The notes under the pieces were generated by a model. That model ran no database searches. It worked only from the letters and a program-made list of their open reading frames with translations, and was not told where the DNA came from. Positions 38,258 to 46,825 of a stretch of DNA of 64,000 bases are shown piece after piece. Origin of the DNA: Pseudoalteromonas sp. SMS1 (GTDB taxonomy: Bacteria > Pseudomonadota > Gammaproteobacteria > Enterobacterales > Alteromonadaceae); the NCBI RefSeq assembly GCF_021530565.1, contig NZ_JAKGBI010000003.1:366842-430841 (forward strand), written 5' to 3'. The position numbers were made by a program, and so were the translations under genes. Numbering within the stretch: position 1 is the first letter of the stretch; each line of letters starts with the position of its first letter.

Positions 38258-39433
38258 ATGAAAGTAAATCGCGTCGAAGTATTTGATATTCATTGTCCAG
38301 ATAGACCTGCTTGGACCCCCGTATTTGTGCGTATTCATACCGATGAAGGTATTTCAGGCGTGGGTGAAGCAGGACTTGCTTACGATTTAGGTCACAGCGC
38401 TGCTGCGAGTATGATAAAAGAAATGGCAGAAGCATTTCTAATTGGCCATGATCCATTCCAAACTGAGTTATTATGGTCTCGTATGCTACGTGAGAGCTTC
38501 TGGGGACTTGGTGGTGGACCTGTGGTATATGCGGCGATGAGTGCCATTGATACCGCGCTTTGGGACATCAAGGGTAAAGCGCTTAACCTGCCGGTTTACC
38601 AATTACTAGGCGGGAAAGTAAACCCAGAATTACGCACTTATGCTTCTCAACTACAGTTTGATTGGGACAGCGAGTTTAAAGCGTTGGTGCAGCCTCATGA
38701 ATATGCTGAAGCAGCCCACAAAGCGTTAGCCGAAGGGTATGATGCGGTAAAAGTGGATCCGATTATGTATGACAAAGCGGGCAACACTTACTACGACCGC
38801 ACAAAAATCATTTCTCGAGCAGAAATGAAGTTATATCGTGCGCGTATGAAGGCGATTCGAGAAGCCGTGGGGGATGAAGTGGACATTATCTTTGAATGTC
38901 ACAGTCTACCCGGCGCAACTTCTGCGATTCAACTTGCAGACATTGCAGAAGAGTTCGACTGCATGTACTACGAAGAGCCTGTTAATTATCTTAACCACTC
39001 GCTGCACGCTAAAGTGGCAAACAAAACGGCGGTGCCAATTGCCGGTGGTGAGCGTTTATACAATCGTTGGGATGTGCGTCCGTATTTTGAAGACCAAAGT
39101 ATCGATGTCTTACAACCGGATATTGGGTTATGTGGTGGTTTCACTGAAACTAAAAAGGTATGTGACTACGCAGATATCTTTGATATCAGAATACAAGCCC
39201 ATGTGTGTGGTGGACCTGTAGCAACGGCTGCATCATTGCATTTAGAAACGGCTATTCCGAACTTTTTGATCCATGAACATCACACGTATGCTATTAAAAA
39301 GTGGAACAGAGAATTGTGCCTACAAGATCCTCAACCAAAAAACGGCATATTCACAGTATCTGAAGAGCCGGGCATTGGTATTGAATTGAATGATGAAGTA
39401 GTCATGCGTTCACAGCGTGTTGAAATCAAGTAA
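38258..39433 (+). CDS. enolase-superfamily (mandelate racemase/galactonate dehydratase-like) protein
   Basis: 391 residues. N-terminal capping domain (RIHTDEGISGVGEAGLAY), then the barrel with DTALWDIKGKALNLPVYQLL, VKVDP, metal-ligand candidates Glu213 (IFECHS), Glu239 or Glu240 (YYEEP) and Glu265 (GGERL), and His315 (QAHVCGG) as possible base. The E-x-H at 213-215 and the late His recall galactonate/mannonate-type acid-sugar dehydratases. RspA-like alternatives exist. I chose ATG 38258 after AGGAG; a longer frame from 38195 runs inside the aldolase gene. Substrate unknown. Confidence 0.85.
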   Translation: MKVNRVEVFDIHCPDRPAWTPVFVRIHTDEGISGVGEAGLAYDLGHSAAASMIKEMAEAFLIGHDPFQTELLWSRMLRESFWGLGGGPVVYAAMSAIDTALWDIKGKALNLPVYQLLGGKVNPELRTYASQLQFDWDSEFKALVQPHEYAEAAHKALAEGYDAVKVDPIMYDKAGNTYYDRTKIISRAEMKLYRARMKAIREAVGDEVDIIFECHSLPGATSAIQLADIAEEFDCMYYEEPVNYLNHSLHAKVANKTAVPIAGGERLYNRWDVRPYFEDQSIDVLQPDIGLCGGFTETKKVCDYADIFDIRIQAHVCGGPVATAASLHLETAIPNFLIHEHHTYAIKKWNRELCLQDPQPKNGIFTVSEEPGIGIELNDEVVMRSQRVEIK

Positions 39434-39450
39434 CTTGTTACTACCAATAA

Positions 39451-39477
39451 AAAACCCAGACTGTGTCTGGGTTTTTT
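39451..39477. terminator. bidirectional terminator between the enolase-like gene and suhB
   Basis: AAAACCCAGAC / GTCTGGGTTTT, a perfect 11-bp stem with a three-base loop, T-run on one side and A-run on the other. It can end both convergent transcripts. Confidence 0.9.
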
Positions 39478-39499
39478 AGTTCAAAAGCCGCTATCTAAC

Positions 39500-40303
39500 T
39501 TACTTTAGCAGTGACTCAGTCAATACTGGACGAATTTCTTTTACAATGGCCTGACAAAGCTTTGGCGCTCCACACACAATATTACCGCTGTTGTTGTAAT
39601 TGGCACCGCCAGCGAAGTCCATCAACATACCACCTGCTTCCTTTACAAGCAGTTCGCCAGCCGCTGTGTCCCAAGGTTTTAAACCAATCTCGTAGAAGCC
39701 ATCGATACGACCAGCTGCAACATATGCCATGTCTAAAGCTGCAGAACCAGCACGACGGATATCCGCGGTATGAATGAATAATGCTTTGAATGCTTCAGTG
39801 TAGGCATCTAAGTGGTGCTTTTGTTTGAAAGGGAAACCTGTCGCAAGCACGCTACCAGCAAGTTCGTTGCTCTTAGTTACGCGGATACGTTTGTTGTTAA
39901 GTTGTGCACCTTGACCACGTGAAGCGGTAAATAGTTCGCTACGCACTGGGTCATAAATAACAGCCTGTTCAACACGGCCTTTTACTTTAAGTGCGATAGA
40001 AATAGCGAAGTGAGGGATGCCCTTGATGAAATTGGTCGTGCCATCAAGTGGATCAATAACCCAAAGGTAATCATTGTCTTTGCCATCTGTATGACCTAGC
40101 TCTTCTCCAACGATTGCGTGGTCTGGGTAAGATTTTAAAATAGTGTCACGGATCACACGTTCAGCTTCTGTGTCAACACTCGTAACAAAGTCATTAGTAC
40201 CCTTTTGGGTCGCTTCAACCTGAGACAAATCTTCACATGCACGTAAGATCACTTTACCCGCGTTACGCGCAGCGCGTACCGCAATGTTTAACATTGGATG
40301 CAT
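39500..40303 (-). CDS. suhB: inositol-1-monophosphatase SuhB
   Basis: 267 residues, as in E. coli. Metal-site motifs are complete: IVGEELGH, WVIDPLDGTTNFIKGIPHFA and the second Asp motif IGLKPWDTAAGELLVKEAGG. It hydrolyses inositol phosphates and in E. coli also takes part in the rRNA antitermination complex with Nus factors. Divergent from trmJ, an arrangement shared with E. coli. Confidence 0.97.
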   Translation of the reverse strand: MHPMLNIAVRAARNAGKVILRACEDLSQVEATQKGTNDFVTSVDTEAERVIRDTILKSYPDHAIVGEELGHTDGKDNDYLWVIDPLDGTTNFIKGIPHFAISIALKVKGRVEQAVIYDPVRSELFTASRGQGAQLNNKRIRVTKSNELAGSVLATGFPFKQKHHLDAYTEAFKALFIHTADIRRAGSAALDMAYVAAGRIDGFYEIGLKPWDTAAGELLVKEAGGMLMDFAGGANYNNSGNIVCGAPKLCQAIVKEIRPVLTESLLK

Positions 40304-40488
40304 AGCATTACCTTTGAATTGTAAAAGAACTAAATTTTTTGAGCCGGCGTATTCTAGCGACTTTTTGGATAAAGTAAATAACTTTCACTGAAAATGTTTG
40401 TTGTTTTTTTATACAGTCATGGTGATGGTATCGGGATATGCGCCTATGTTAAACTACGTCATTATTTTTGTTTGAGATATTAACGAGC

Positions 40489-41226
40489 ATGGCATTACAA
40501 GATATTAGAATTGTACTTGTGAATACTTCACATTCTGGAAATATTGGCTCAGTTGCACGCGCAATGAAGACCATGGGCTTTTCACAGCTTTATTTAGTTG
40601 ACCCTGCGTGTGAGGTCGACAGTCATGCGAGCGCTTTAGCTGCAGGTGCGACAGATGTACTCGGTAATGCAGTGACAGTTGAAAAGTTAGAAGATGCTAT
40701 TGCTGATTGTAGCTTAGTGATCGGAACAAGCGCGCGCTCACGTACGTTATCTTGGCCAATGGTCAACCCTAGAGAGTGTGCACAAAAACTGGTTGCTGAA
40801 TCTGTATCAGGCCCTGTTGCGTTGGTATTCGGTAGAGAAAATAGTGGGTTAACAAATGAAGAGCTACAGCTTTGCAATTACCACGTTTGTATCCCAGCGA
40901 ATCCTGATTATAGTTCATTGAACTTAGCGATGGCCGTTCAGACGTTGACCTACGAAACACGTATGACATTTTTGGATACACAGGACGTGCAACCAGAAGA
41001 AGACGACACAAAGTATCCAACTTCAGAGCAAATGGAATTGTTTTATGAGCACCTTGAGTCGACACTCAGCGAGACGGGCTTTATTGTAAAACAGCACCCA
41101 GGCATGGTCATGACCAAGCTTAAACGCCTTTTCAATCGCGCAAGACCCGAAGATCAAGAGTTAAACATTCTGCGTGGCATCTTGAGCTCTGTGAACAAAT
41201 CCACCAAACAAAATGCCAAAGATTAA
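40489..41226 (+). CDS. trmJ: tRNA (cytidine/uridine-2'-O)-methyltransferase TrmJ
   Basis: SPOUT methyltransferase that modifies ribose at tRNA position 32. [66 protein letters not shown] and [15 protein letters not shown] match E. coli TrmJ. Starting at ATG 40489 gives 245 residues (246 in E. coli); a longer frame from 40468 adds seven residues with no family support. It precedes iscR as in E. coli, with 204 bases of control region between. Confidence 0.97.
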   Translation: MALQDIRIVLVNTSHSGNIGSVARAMKTMGFSQLYLVDPACEVDSHASALAAGATDVLGNAVTVEKLEDAIADCSLVIGTSARSRTLSWPMVNPRECAQKLVAESVSGPVALVFGRENSGLTNEELQLCNYHVCIPANPDYSSLNLAMAVQTLTYETRMTFLDTQDVQPEEDDTKYPTSEQMELFYEHLESTLSETGFIVKQHPGMVMTKLKRLFNRARPEDQELNILRGILSSVNKSTKQNAKD

Positions 41227-41243
41227 TTAGTTTCAACTCAGTA

Positions 41244-41268
41244 ATACTTGACTAAATTACTCGGGTAA
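41244..41268 (+). promoter_or_regulatory. IscR type 1 site, copy 1
   Basis: A 25-base site of the form ATACTTGACT-AAATT-ACTCGGGTAA, matching the IscR type 1 pattern of E. coli with a few differences in the right half. It overlaps a promoter's -35 (TTGACT). Confidence 0.8.
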
Positions 41269-41275
41269 TTACAAT
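41248..41275 (+). promoter_or_regulatory. upstream isc promoter
   Basis: TTGACT (41248-41253), a 16-base spacer and TACAAT (41270-41275). The -35 lies inside IscR site 1, so holo-IscR should block it. Confidence 0.65.
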
Positions 41276-41282
41276 GTCCGTA

Positions 41283-41307
41283 ATACCTGATTAAATTAGT
41301 CAGGTAT
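41283..41307 (+). promoter_or_regulatory. IscR type 1 site, copy 2
   Basis: ATACCTGATT-AAATT-AGTCAGGTAT, a nearly perfect dyad and the most symmetrical of the three. No good promoter is superimposed on it. Confidence 0.82.
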
Positions 41308-41364
41308 TACTCATTAGCTAACTTAGTAAGTAGTAACTTATTTAATAAGCAATAGATGTCGTAA

Positions 41365-41389
41365 ATACTTGACTATCTTAGTCAGGTAA
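41365..41389 (+). promoter_or_regulatory. IscR type 1 site, copy 3
   Basis: ATACTTGACT-ATCTT-AGTCAGGTAA, the copy nearest iscR (42 bases upstream of the ATG). It covers the -35 and most of the spacer of the proximal promoter. Confidence 0.85.
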
Positions 41390-41396
41390 TTACAAT
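41369..41396 (+). promoter_or_regulatory. proximal isc promoter
   Basis: TTGACT (41369-41374), a 16-base spacer and TACAAT (41391-41396), the same hexamers and spacing as the upstream promoter. It gives a leader of about 30 bases before iscR. Confidence 0.75.
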
Positions 41397-41430
41397 TTGC
41401 GACTTTGATAAATTTTACCTAGAGGCGCGT

Positions 41431-41922
41431 ATGAAACTGACTTCAAAAGGCAGATATGCAGTAACAGCAATGCTTGATGTTGCTTTGCACGCCAACATCG
41501 GTCCTGTGCCTCTGGCTGATATTTCTGAACGACAAGAAATATCTCTATCATATCTAGAACAATTATTCGCACGATTACGCAAACATGGGCTTGTGAGTTC
41601 TGTTCGAGGTCCCGGCGGTGGTTATTTGTTAGGGCGCGATGCACACACAATATCAGTTGGCGATGTCATCAATGCCGTTGATGAATCCGTAGACGCTACT
41701 CGTTGTCATGGCGAAGGTGGCGGTTGTCAAAGTGGCATGCGTTGTTTGACTCACACTTTATGGTCAGATTTAAGTGTGCGAATAGAAGAGTTCTTGAACA
41801 GTATTTCCCTTGCCGAGCTAGTCGCCAACTCTGATGTGCAATCTGTTGCATCACGTCAGGATAGAAGCGTTAGCGATGCGATGAAGCAATTAGATAACAT
41901 TCAAGTGAGTTGCCAACTTTAA
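41431..41922 (+). CDS. iscR: iron-sulfur cluster regulator IscR
   Basis: Rrf2-family repressor of the isc operon. 163 residues: winged helix [20 protein letters not shown], recognition region [20 protein letters not shown] with [12 protein letters not shown], and the 2Fe-2S site Cys92, Cys99, Cys105, His108. There is one extra residue between the first two cysteines compared with E. coli (92, 98, 104, 107). The ATG has AGAGG upstream. Three type 1 sites lie before it, so it should repress itself when holo. Confidence 0.97.
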   Translation: MKLTSKGRYAVTAMLDVALHANIGPVPLADISERQEISLSYLEQLFARLRKHGLVSSVRGPGGGYLLGRDAHTISVGDVINAVDESVDATRCHGEGGGCQSGMRCLTHTLWSDLSVRIEEFLNSISLAELVANSDVQSVASRQDRSVSDAMKQLDNIQVSCQL

Positions 41923-41946
41923 TTTTGGCGTCAAGCGGAGAAAGAA

Positions 41947-43161
41947 ATGAAATTACCGATATATTTAGATTATGCTGCAACCACGCCGGTTGATCAGCGT
42001 GTTGCTGACGAAATGATGCAATGCCTGACAATGGATGGTAATTTTGGTAATCCTGCGTCCCGTTCACACCGTTTTGGTTGGCAGGCCGAAGAATTAATTG
42101 ACCAAGCGCGTAACGATATCGCTGATTTAATTAATGCTGATCCTCGAGAAATTGTATTTACATCTGGTGCAACTGAATCTAACAACCTTGCTATTAAAGG
42201 TGCTGCTAATTTCTACCAAAAGAAAGGTAAGCACATCATCACTGTTAAGACAGAGCACAAAGCCGTTATCGACACCTGCCGTGAGCTGGAGCGCCAAGGG
42301 TTTGAAGTCACTTATATGGACGTTGAAGAAAACGGCCTACTAGACTTGAAAAAGCTTGAGCAAGAAATGCGTGAAGACACCATTTTAGTGAGTGTTATGC
42401 ATGTAAATAATGAGCTAGGTGTGATTCAAGATATCACGACTATTGGTGAAATGTGCCGTGAGCGCAAAATTATGTTTCACGTAGATGGTGCCCAAAGTGC
42501 CGGTAAAGTCGCGATTGATATGAAACAATTAAAAGTAGACTTCATGTCTTTCTCTGGCCACAAGGCGTATGGTCCAAAGGGCATCGGCGCACTTTATGTT
42601 CGCCGTAAGCCACGTGCACGTCTAGAAGCACAAATGCATGGTGGTGGTCATGAGCGTGGTATGCGTTCAGGCACGTTGGCAACACATCAAATTGTAGGCA
42701 TGGGCTCTGCTTTCCGTATTGCAAAACAAGACTTTGATAAAGATTATGCGCATATTAGCGCATTACGTCAGCGCCTAATTGACGGCATTATGGATATGGA
42801 AGAAGTGTACTTTAACGGCACTGTAGACCAATCTGTACCAGGTATCGTGAACATCAGCTTTAACTACGTTGAAGGTGAATCACTCCTGATGGCTGTTAAA
42901 GATATTGCTGTATCTTCAGGTTCTGCATGTACTTCTGCGAGCCTCGAACCTTCATACGTATTGCGTGCACTTGGTCGCAATGATGAATTGGCACATAGCT
43001 CAATTCGTTTCAGCATTGGACGTTTTACGACTGAAGAAGAAATTGACTACACCATTAAGCTAATCAAAGACTCCATCGGCCGTTTAAGAGAAATGTCTCC
43101 TCTTTGGGAAATGTTTAAAGATGGCATCGATTTAGATTCAGTTGAGTGGGCACACCATTAA
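41947..43161 (+). CDS. iscS: cysteine desulfurase IscS
   Basis: PLP enzyme that takes sulfur from cysteine as a persulfide for Fe-S clusters and tRNA thiolation. 404 residues as in E. coli, with PLP Lys206 ([12 protein letters not shown]) and active Cys328 ([17 protein letters not shown]) at the same numbers. [25 protein letters not shown] and [10 protein letters not shown] are intact. It lies 24 bases after iscR with AGCGGAGA upstream. Confidence 0.98.
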   Translation: MKLPIYLDYAATTPVDQRVADEMMQCLTMDGNFGNPASRSHRFGWQAEELIDQARNDIADLINADPREIVFTSGATESNNLAIKGAANFYQKKGKHIITVKTEHKAVIDTCRELERQGFEVTYMDVEENGLLDLKKLEQEMREDTILVSVMHVNNELGVIQDITTIGEMCRERKIMFHVDGAQSAGKVAIDMKQLKVDFMSFSGHKAYGPKGIGALYVRRKPRARLEAQMHGGGHERGMRSGTLATHQIVGMGSAFRIAKQDFDKDYAHISALRQRLIDGIMDMEEVYFNGTVDQSVPGIVNISFNYVEGESLLMAVKDIAVSSGSACTSASLEPSYVLRALGRNDELAHSSIRFSIGRFTTEEEIDYTIKLIKDSIGRLREMSPLWEMFKDGIDLDSVEWAHH

Positions 43162-43220
43162 GCAAGTCAGCTTATATTGACACTGTAGCAGGTATATAAG
43201 CGGTTAGTGAGGAAAGAGTT

Positions 43221-43604
43221 ATGGCATATAGTGATAAAGTAATTGACCACGTGGAAAACCCACGTAACGTAGGTACGTTAGACAAAAACGACCCGAATGT
43301 AGCAACTGGCATGGTTGGTGCGCCAGCGTGTGGTGACGTAATGAAGCTGCAGATTAAAGTTTCAGATGAAGGTGTTATTGAAGACGCGAAGTTTAAAACT
43401 TATGGCTGTGGTAGTGCAATTGCTTCATCTTCATTGGTAACGGAGTGGGTGAAAGGTAAAACATTAGACCAAGCAGCTGAAATTAAAAATACAGATATTA
43501 CAGCTGAGCTTGAGTTGCCACCTGTAAAGATCCACTGTTCAATCCTAGCTGAAGATGCTATCCAAGCTGCGATTGCAGATTACAAAAGCAAACAGGCGAA
43601 GTAA
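43221..43604 (+). CDS. iscU: iron-sulfur cluster scaffold IscU
   Basis: Scaffold on which IscS builds 2Fe-2S clusters. 127 residues; ligands Cys37 with Asp39 (APACGDVMKLQ), Cys63 (TYGCGSAIASSSLVTEW) and Cys106, with the HscA-binding LPPVKIHCS motif. GAGGAAAGAG precedes the ATG. The 59-base gap from iscS and the 10-base gap to iscA fit one transcript. Confidence 0.98.
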   Translation: MAYSDKVIDHVENPRNVGTLDKNDPNVATGMVGAPACGDVMKLQIKVSDEGVIEDAKFKTYGCGSAIASSSLVTEWVKGKTLDQAAEIKNTDITAELELPPVKIHCSILAEDAIQAAIADYKSKQAK

Positions 43605-43614
43605 GAGATAGATT

Positions 43615-43938
43615 ATGGCAGTGACATTAACTGAAGCAGCGGCAAATCGTGTACAGACGTTCCTGAAAAATCGAGGAAAAGGCATTGGATTGCGTGTAGG
43701 CATTAAAACTACGGGTTGCTCAGGTCTTGCATATGTTCTCGAGTTCGTTGATGAACTTGCAGAAGGTGATGAAGTGTTCGAAGAAATGGGCGTTAAAATC
43801 ATCGTAGATGCAAAGAGTTTGGTTTATATCGACGGCACGGAATTGGACTACACCAAAGAAGGTCTAAATGAAGGGTTTAAGTTTGTTAACCCAAACCAAA
43901 AAGACGAATGTGGGTGTGGTGAAAGCTTTACTGTTTAG
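43615..43938 (+). CDS. iscA: A-type iron-sulfur carrier IscA
   Basis: 107 residues with the three conserved cysteines at 35, 99 and 101 ([14 protein letters not shown] and DECGCGESF). It carries clusters or iron to target proteins. It begins ten bases after iscU. A hairpin follows before hscB. Confidence 0.98.
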   Translation: MAVTLTEAAANRVQTFLKNRGKGIGLRVGIKTTGCSGLAYVLEFVDELAEGDEVFEEMGVKIIVDAKSLVYIDGTELDYTKEGLNEGFKFVNPNQKDECGCGESFTV

Positions 43939-43962
43939 CCAACGATAATTAAGTTTGAGCTG

Positions 43963-43985
43963 AAGCCCTGCCTTGGTAGGGCTTT
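43963..43985 (+). terminator. intra-operon hairpin between iscA and hscB
   Basis: AAGCCCT / AGGGCTT arms with further CC/GG pairing inside, followed by only TTT. Probably a weak attenuator or mRNA-stability element lowering hscBA-fdx relative to iscSUA. Confidence 0.5.
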
Positions 43986-44001
43986 GCTGTATTAGGTCCG
44001 T

Positions 44002-44526
44002 ATGCGATATTTTGAATTATTTAACTTACCAGCAGATTATAACGTTGATTTAAACTTATTGAATCAACGTTATTTAGAGTTGCAAAGAGCTGTACACCCA
44101 GACAAGTTTGCTGGCAAGAGTGAGCGAGAAAAGCTTCTCGCAGTGCAAAAAACAGCAGAAATAAATGACGCGCTAGCAGTGCTAAAACACCCAGTCAAAA
44201 GGGCTGAGTATATGTTGAGTGAGCAGGGCGTGGATATACGTGCAGAGCAACAAACTTTACAAGATCCGGCGTTTTTAATGCATCAAATGGAACTTCGTGA
44301 AGCGCTCGAAGATATACAGCACAGCTCAGATCCCGAAACTGAAATTGATGCGTTTGAATCGCAAGTAAAGCTGTTAGACAAACAGTATAGCGAAAAGCTC
44401 GCAGAGCAGTTGTTAGCGCAAGATATATCTGTGTTAGAAGTTGCTGCGGATAATGTTCGCAAGCTAAAGTTTATTTATAAGCTACGTGAAGAGTTGTCTC
44501 GCATTGAAGACACTCTTCTCGATTAA
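44002..44526 (+). CDS. hscB: co-chaperone HscB
   Basis: J-protein that brings IscU to HscA. 174 residues: J domain MRYFELFNLPADYNVDLNLL with the HPDKF motif at 32-36, and a C-terminal helical bundle (MHQMELREALEDIQ) that binds IscU. The start is 63 bases after iscA and 17 bases after the hairpin; a GGTCC is the only purine-poor upstream hint of a ribosome site, so translation initiation may be weak. Confidence 0.96.
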   Translation: MRYFELFNLPADYNVDLNLLNQRYLELQRAVHPDKFAGKSEREKLLAVQKTAEINDALAVLKHPVKRAEYMLSEQGVDIRAEQQTLQDPAFLMHQMELREALEDIQHSSDPETEIDAFESQVKLLDKQYSEKLAEQLLAQDISVLEVAADNVRKLKFIYKLREELSRIEDTLLD

Positions 44527-44558
44527 TTTAGCGTCACTACTTAAGTTAAAAGAATACT

Positions 44559-46421
44559 ATGGCACTATTGCAAATTGCTGAGCCGGGGCAAAGCGCGGCA
44601 CCACATGAACATAAACTCGCTATTGGTATCGACCTAGGCACTACAAACTCGTTGGTTGCCACTGTGCAAAGTGGTGAAGCCAGAACTCTGCCAGATCTTA
44701 ATGGTGAAGCAATGTTGCCTTCAGTGGTGCGTTACCACGCTGAGTCAGTCACCGTTGGTAAAGATGCCCAGCTGGCAGCCGTTGAAGATCCAACTAATAC
44801 ACTCATCTCAGTAAAGCGATTTTTAGGCAAATCGATTTCAGAAGTTGAAGCCAGATATCAACAATTGCCTTATGAGTTTGTAGAGCACCAAGGTGCGTTG
44901 GCGATTAGCACTATCGCTGGTCCAATCAACCCAATTCAAGCATCTGCGGAAATATTAAAATCTCTTTATCAAAGAGCGACAGAAAGCTTTGGTGGTGAAG
45001 AAATTGTTGGTAGTGTTATCACAGTACCTGCATATTTCGACGATGCACAAAGACAAAGCACCAAAGATGCAGCTGAAATCGCAGGATTGAAAGTCCTGCG
45101 TCTGTTAAATGAACCTACAGCAGCCGCAGTGGCTTATGGATTAGATTCAGGTCAAGAAGGCGTGATCGCCGTTTATGACTTAGGCGGGGGAACGTTCGAT
45201 ATCTCTATCTTGCGTTTGAATCAAGGTGTATTTGAAGTATTGGCAACTGGCGGTGATTCAAGCCTAGGTGGCGATGACTTCGACGCTTTGTTGGTTGAAC
45301 ACTTTAAGTCAGAGTTAAACTTAAGTGATTTAACGCCCCATGAATTGCGTTTATTAATCCAAAAAGCAAAAGCATGTAAAGAGGCACTTAGCAGCTACGA
45401 AAAGGTCAATGTTAAATTACCTCTACGTGGCGAAGAGCACATTGTTACAGTAACACAAAGCCAATTTGCTGATCTTGTTACACCGTTAGTGAAGCAGACT
45501 TTGAGAGCATGCCGCCGTGCCTTAAAGGATGCTGAAGTTGGCAAAGAAGATGTGCTTGAAGCAGTGATGGTTGGAGGTTCAACCCGCATGCCAGTGATCA
45601 GAGACGCTGTAGGAGAGTTTTTTGCCAAACAGCCATTAACCTCCATTGATCCGGATCGGGTTGTAGCGATTGGTGCTGCCATTCAAGCTGATATTTTGGC
45701 TGGAAATAAGCCGGATTCCGATATGCTTCTATTGGATGTATTACCACTTTCTTTGGGCTTGGAAACGATGGGCGGGTTGGTTGAGAAAATCATTCCACGC
45801 AACACCACCATACCCGTCGCGAGAGCCCAAGAGTTCACCACATTCAAAGATGGCCAAACTGCGATGTCTTTACATGTGCTACAGGGTGAGAGAGAGTTGG
45901 TCGATGACTGCCGCTCTCTAGCCAAGTTTAGCTTAAAGGGCATTCCCGCTATGGCGGCTGGAGCTGCACATATCAGAGTGACTTTTAAAGTCGATGCTGA
46001 TGGTTTATTAAGTGTTTCTGCGACAGAGAAATCAACGGGTGTTCAGGCTGAAATTCAAGTGAAGCCCTCTTTTGGCTTAAGCGATGATCAAGTTTCACAA
46101 ATGCTTAAAGATTCAATGAGTTTTGCAAAAGAAGATATGCAAGCACGGATGTTGAAAGAGCAGCAAGTCGAAGCGTTGAGAGTGCTGGAGGCTTTGGAAG
46201 CGTCGCTTGAAACTGAATCCCATTTACTAAACGAAGATGAATTAAAGGCCCTGCGTGCGGCAATGTCGATGTTAGAAGACAAGCGATTAAATGCATCTGA
46301 GCCTGAAGAAATAAAGCAAGCCATTGAAGTGGTTGACGGTGCAAGTAGTGAATTTGCGTCGCGCCGCATGGATGTATCAATTAAACAGGCACTGCAAGGT
46401 CAGTCAGTAGACGAGGTTTAA
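44559..46421 (+). CDS. hscA: Hsp70-class chaperone HscA
   Basis: Specialised DnaK homologue that releases clusters from IscU. 620 residues: [73 protein letters not shown] and [14 protein letters not shown] are complete. The substrate-binding half includes [16 protein letters not shown]. It is followed one base later by fdx, so they are translationally linked. Confidence 0.98.
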   Translation: MALLQIAEPGQSAAPHEHKLAIGIDLGTTNSLVATVQSGEARTLPDLNGEAMLPSVVRYHAESVTVGKDAQLAAVEDPTNTLISVKRFLGKSISEVEARYQQLPYEFVEHQGALAISTIAGPINPIQASAEILKSLYQRATESFGGEEIVGSVITVPAYFDDAQRQSTKDAAEIAGLKVLRLLNEPTAAAVAYGLDSGQEGVIAVYDLGGGTFDISILRLNQGVFEVLATGGDSSLGGDDFDALLVEHFKSELNLSDLTPHELRLLIQKAKACKEALSSYEKVNVKLPLRGEEHIVTVTQSQFADLVTPLVKQTLRACRRALKDAEVGKEDVLEAVMVGGSTRMPVIRDAVGEFFAKQPLTSIDPDRVVAIGAAIQADILAGNKPDSDMLLLDVLPLSLGLETMGGLVEKIIPRNTTIPVARAQEFTTFKDGQTAMSLHVLQGERELVDDCRSLAKFSLKGIPAMAAGAAHIRVTFKVDADGLLSVSATEKSTGVQAEIQVKPSFGLSDDQVSQMLKDSMSFAKEDMQARMLKEQQVEALRVLEALEASLETESHLLNEDELKALRAAMSMLEDKRLNASEPEEIKQAIEVVDGASSEFASRRMDVSIKQALQGQSVDEV

Positions 46422-46422
46422 A

Positions 46423-46761
46423 ATGCCACAAATTATCTTTTTACCCCATGAAGAGCTATGCCCAGAGGGCGCAGCGATCGATGCGAAATCTGGTGATACA
46501 GTACTGGATGTTGCGTTAAAAAATGGCATTAGCATTCCTCACGCATGTGAAAAGTCATGTGCATGTACCACGTGTCACGTTGTGATCAGAGAGGGCTTCG
46601 ACTCATTAGAAGAGAGTGATGAGTTGGAAGACGATATGCTAGATAAAGCTTGGGGGTTAGAGCCTGAGTCACGTTTGGGTTGCCAAGCTATCATTAACGA
46701 TGAGGACTTAGTGGTCGAAATTCCAAAGTACAATCTTAATATTGTAAATGAAGAGCACTAA
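46423..46761 (+). CDS. fdx: 2Fe-2S ferredoxin Fdx of the isc system
   Basis: 112 residues; cluster ligands Cys42, Cys48, Cys51 and Cys87 (HACEKSCACTTCHVVI and RLGCQAI). It supplies electrons for cluster assembly. It ends the operon: a strong terminator follows, and no iscX is found after it, unlike in E. coli. Confidence 0.98.
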   Translation: MPQIIFLPHEELCPEGAAIDAKSGDTVLDVALKNGISIPHACEKSCACTTCHVVIREGFDSLEESDELEDDMLDKAWGLEPESRLGCQAIINDEDLVVEIPKYNLNIVNEEH

Positions 46762-46776
46762 TCGGAAGTTATTTTG

Positions 46777-46812
46777 AAAAAAGGCTGTAGTTAACCACTA
46801 CAGCCTTTTTTA
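46777..46812 (+). terminator. terminator of the isc operon
   Basis: AAAAAAGGCTGTAGT / ACTACAGCCTTTTTT, a nine-base GC-containing stem extended by A/T pairs, with a five-base loop. Confidence 0.92.
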
Positions 46813-46825
46813 TTTGGAGCACGAT

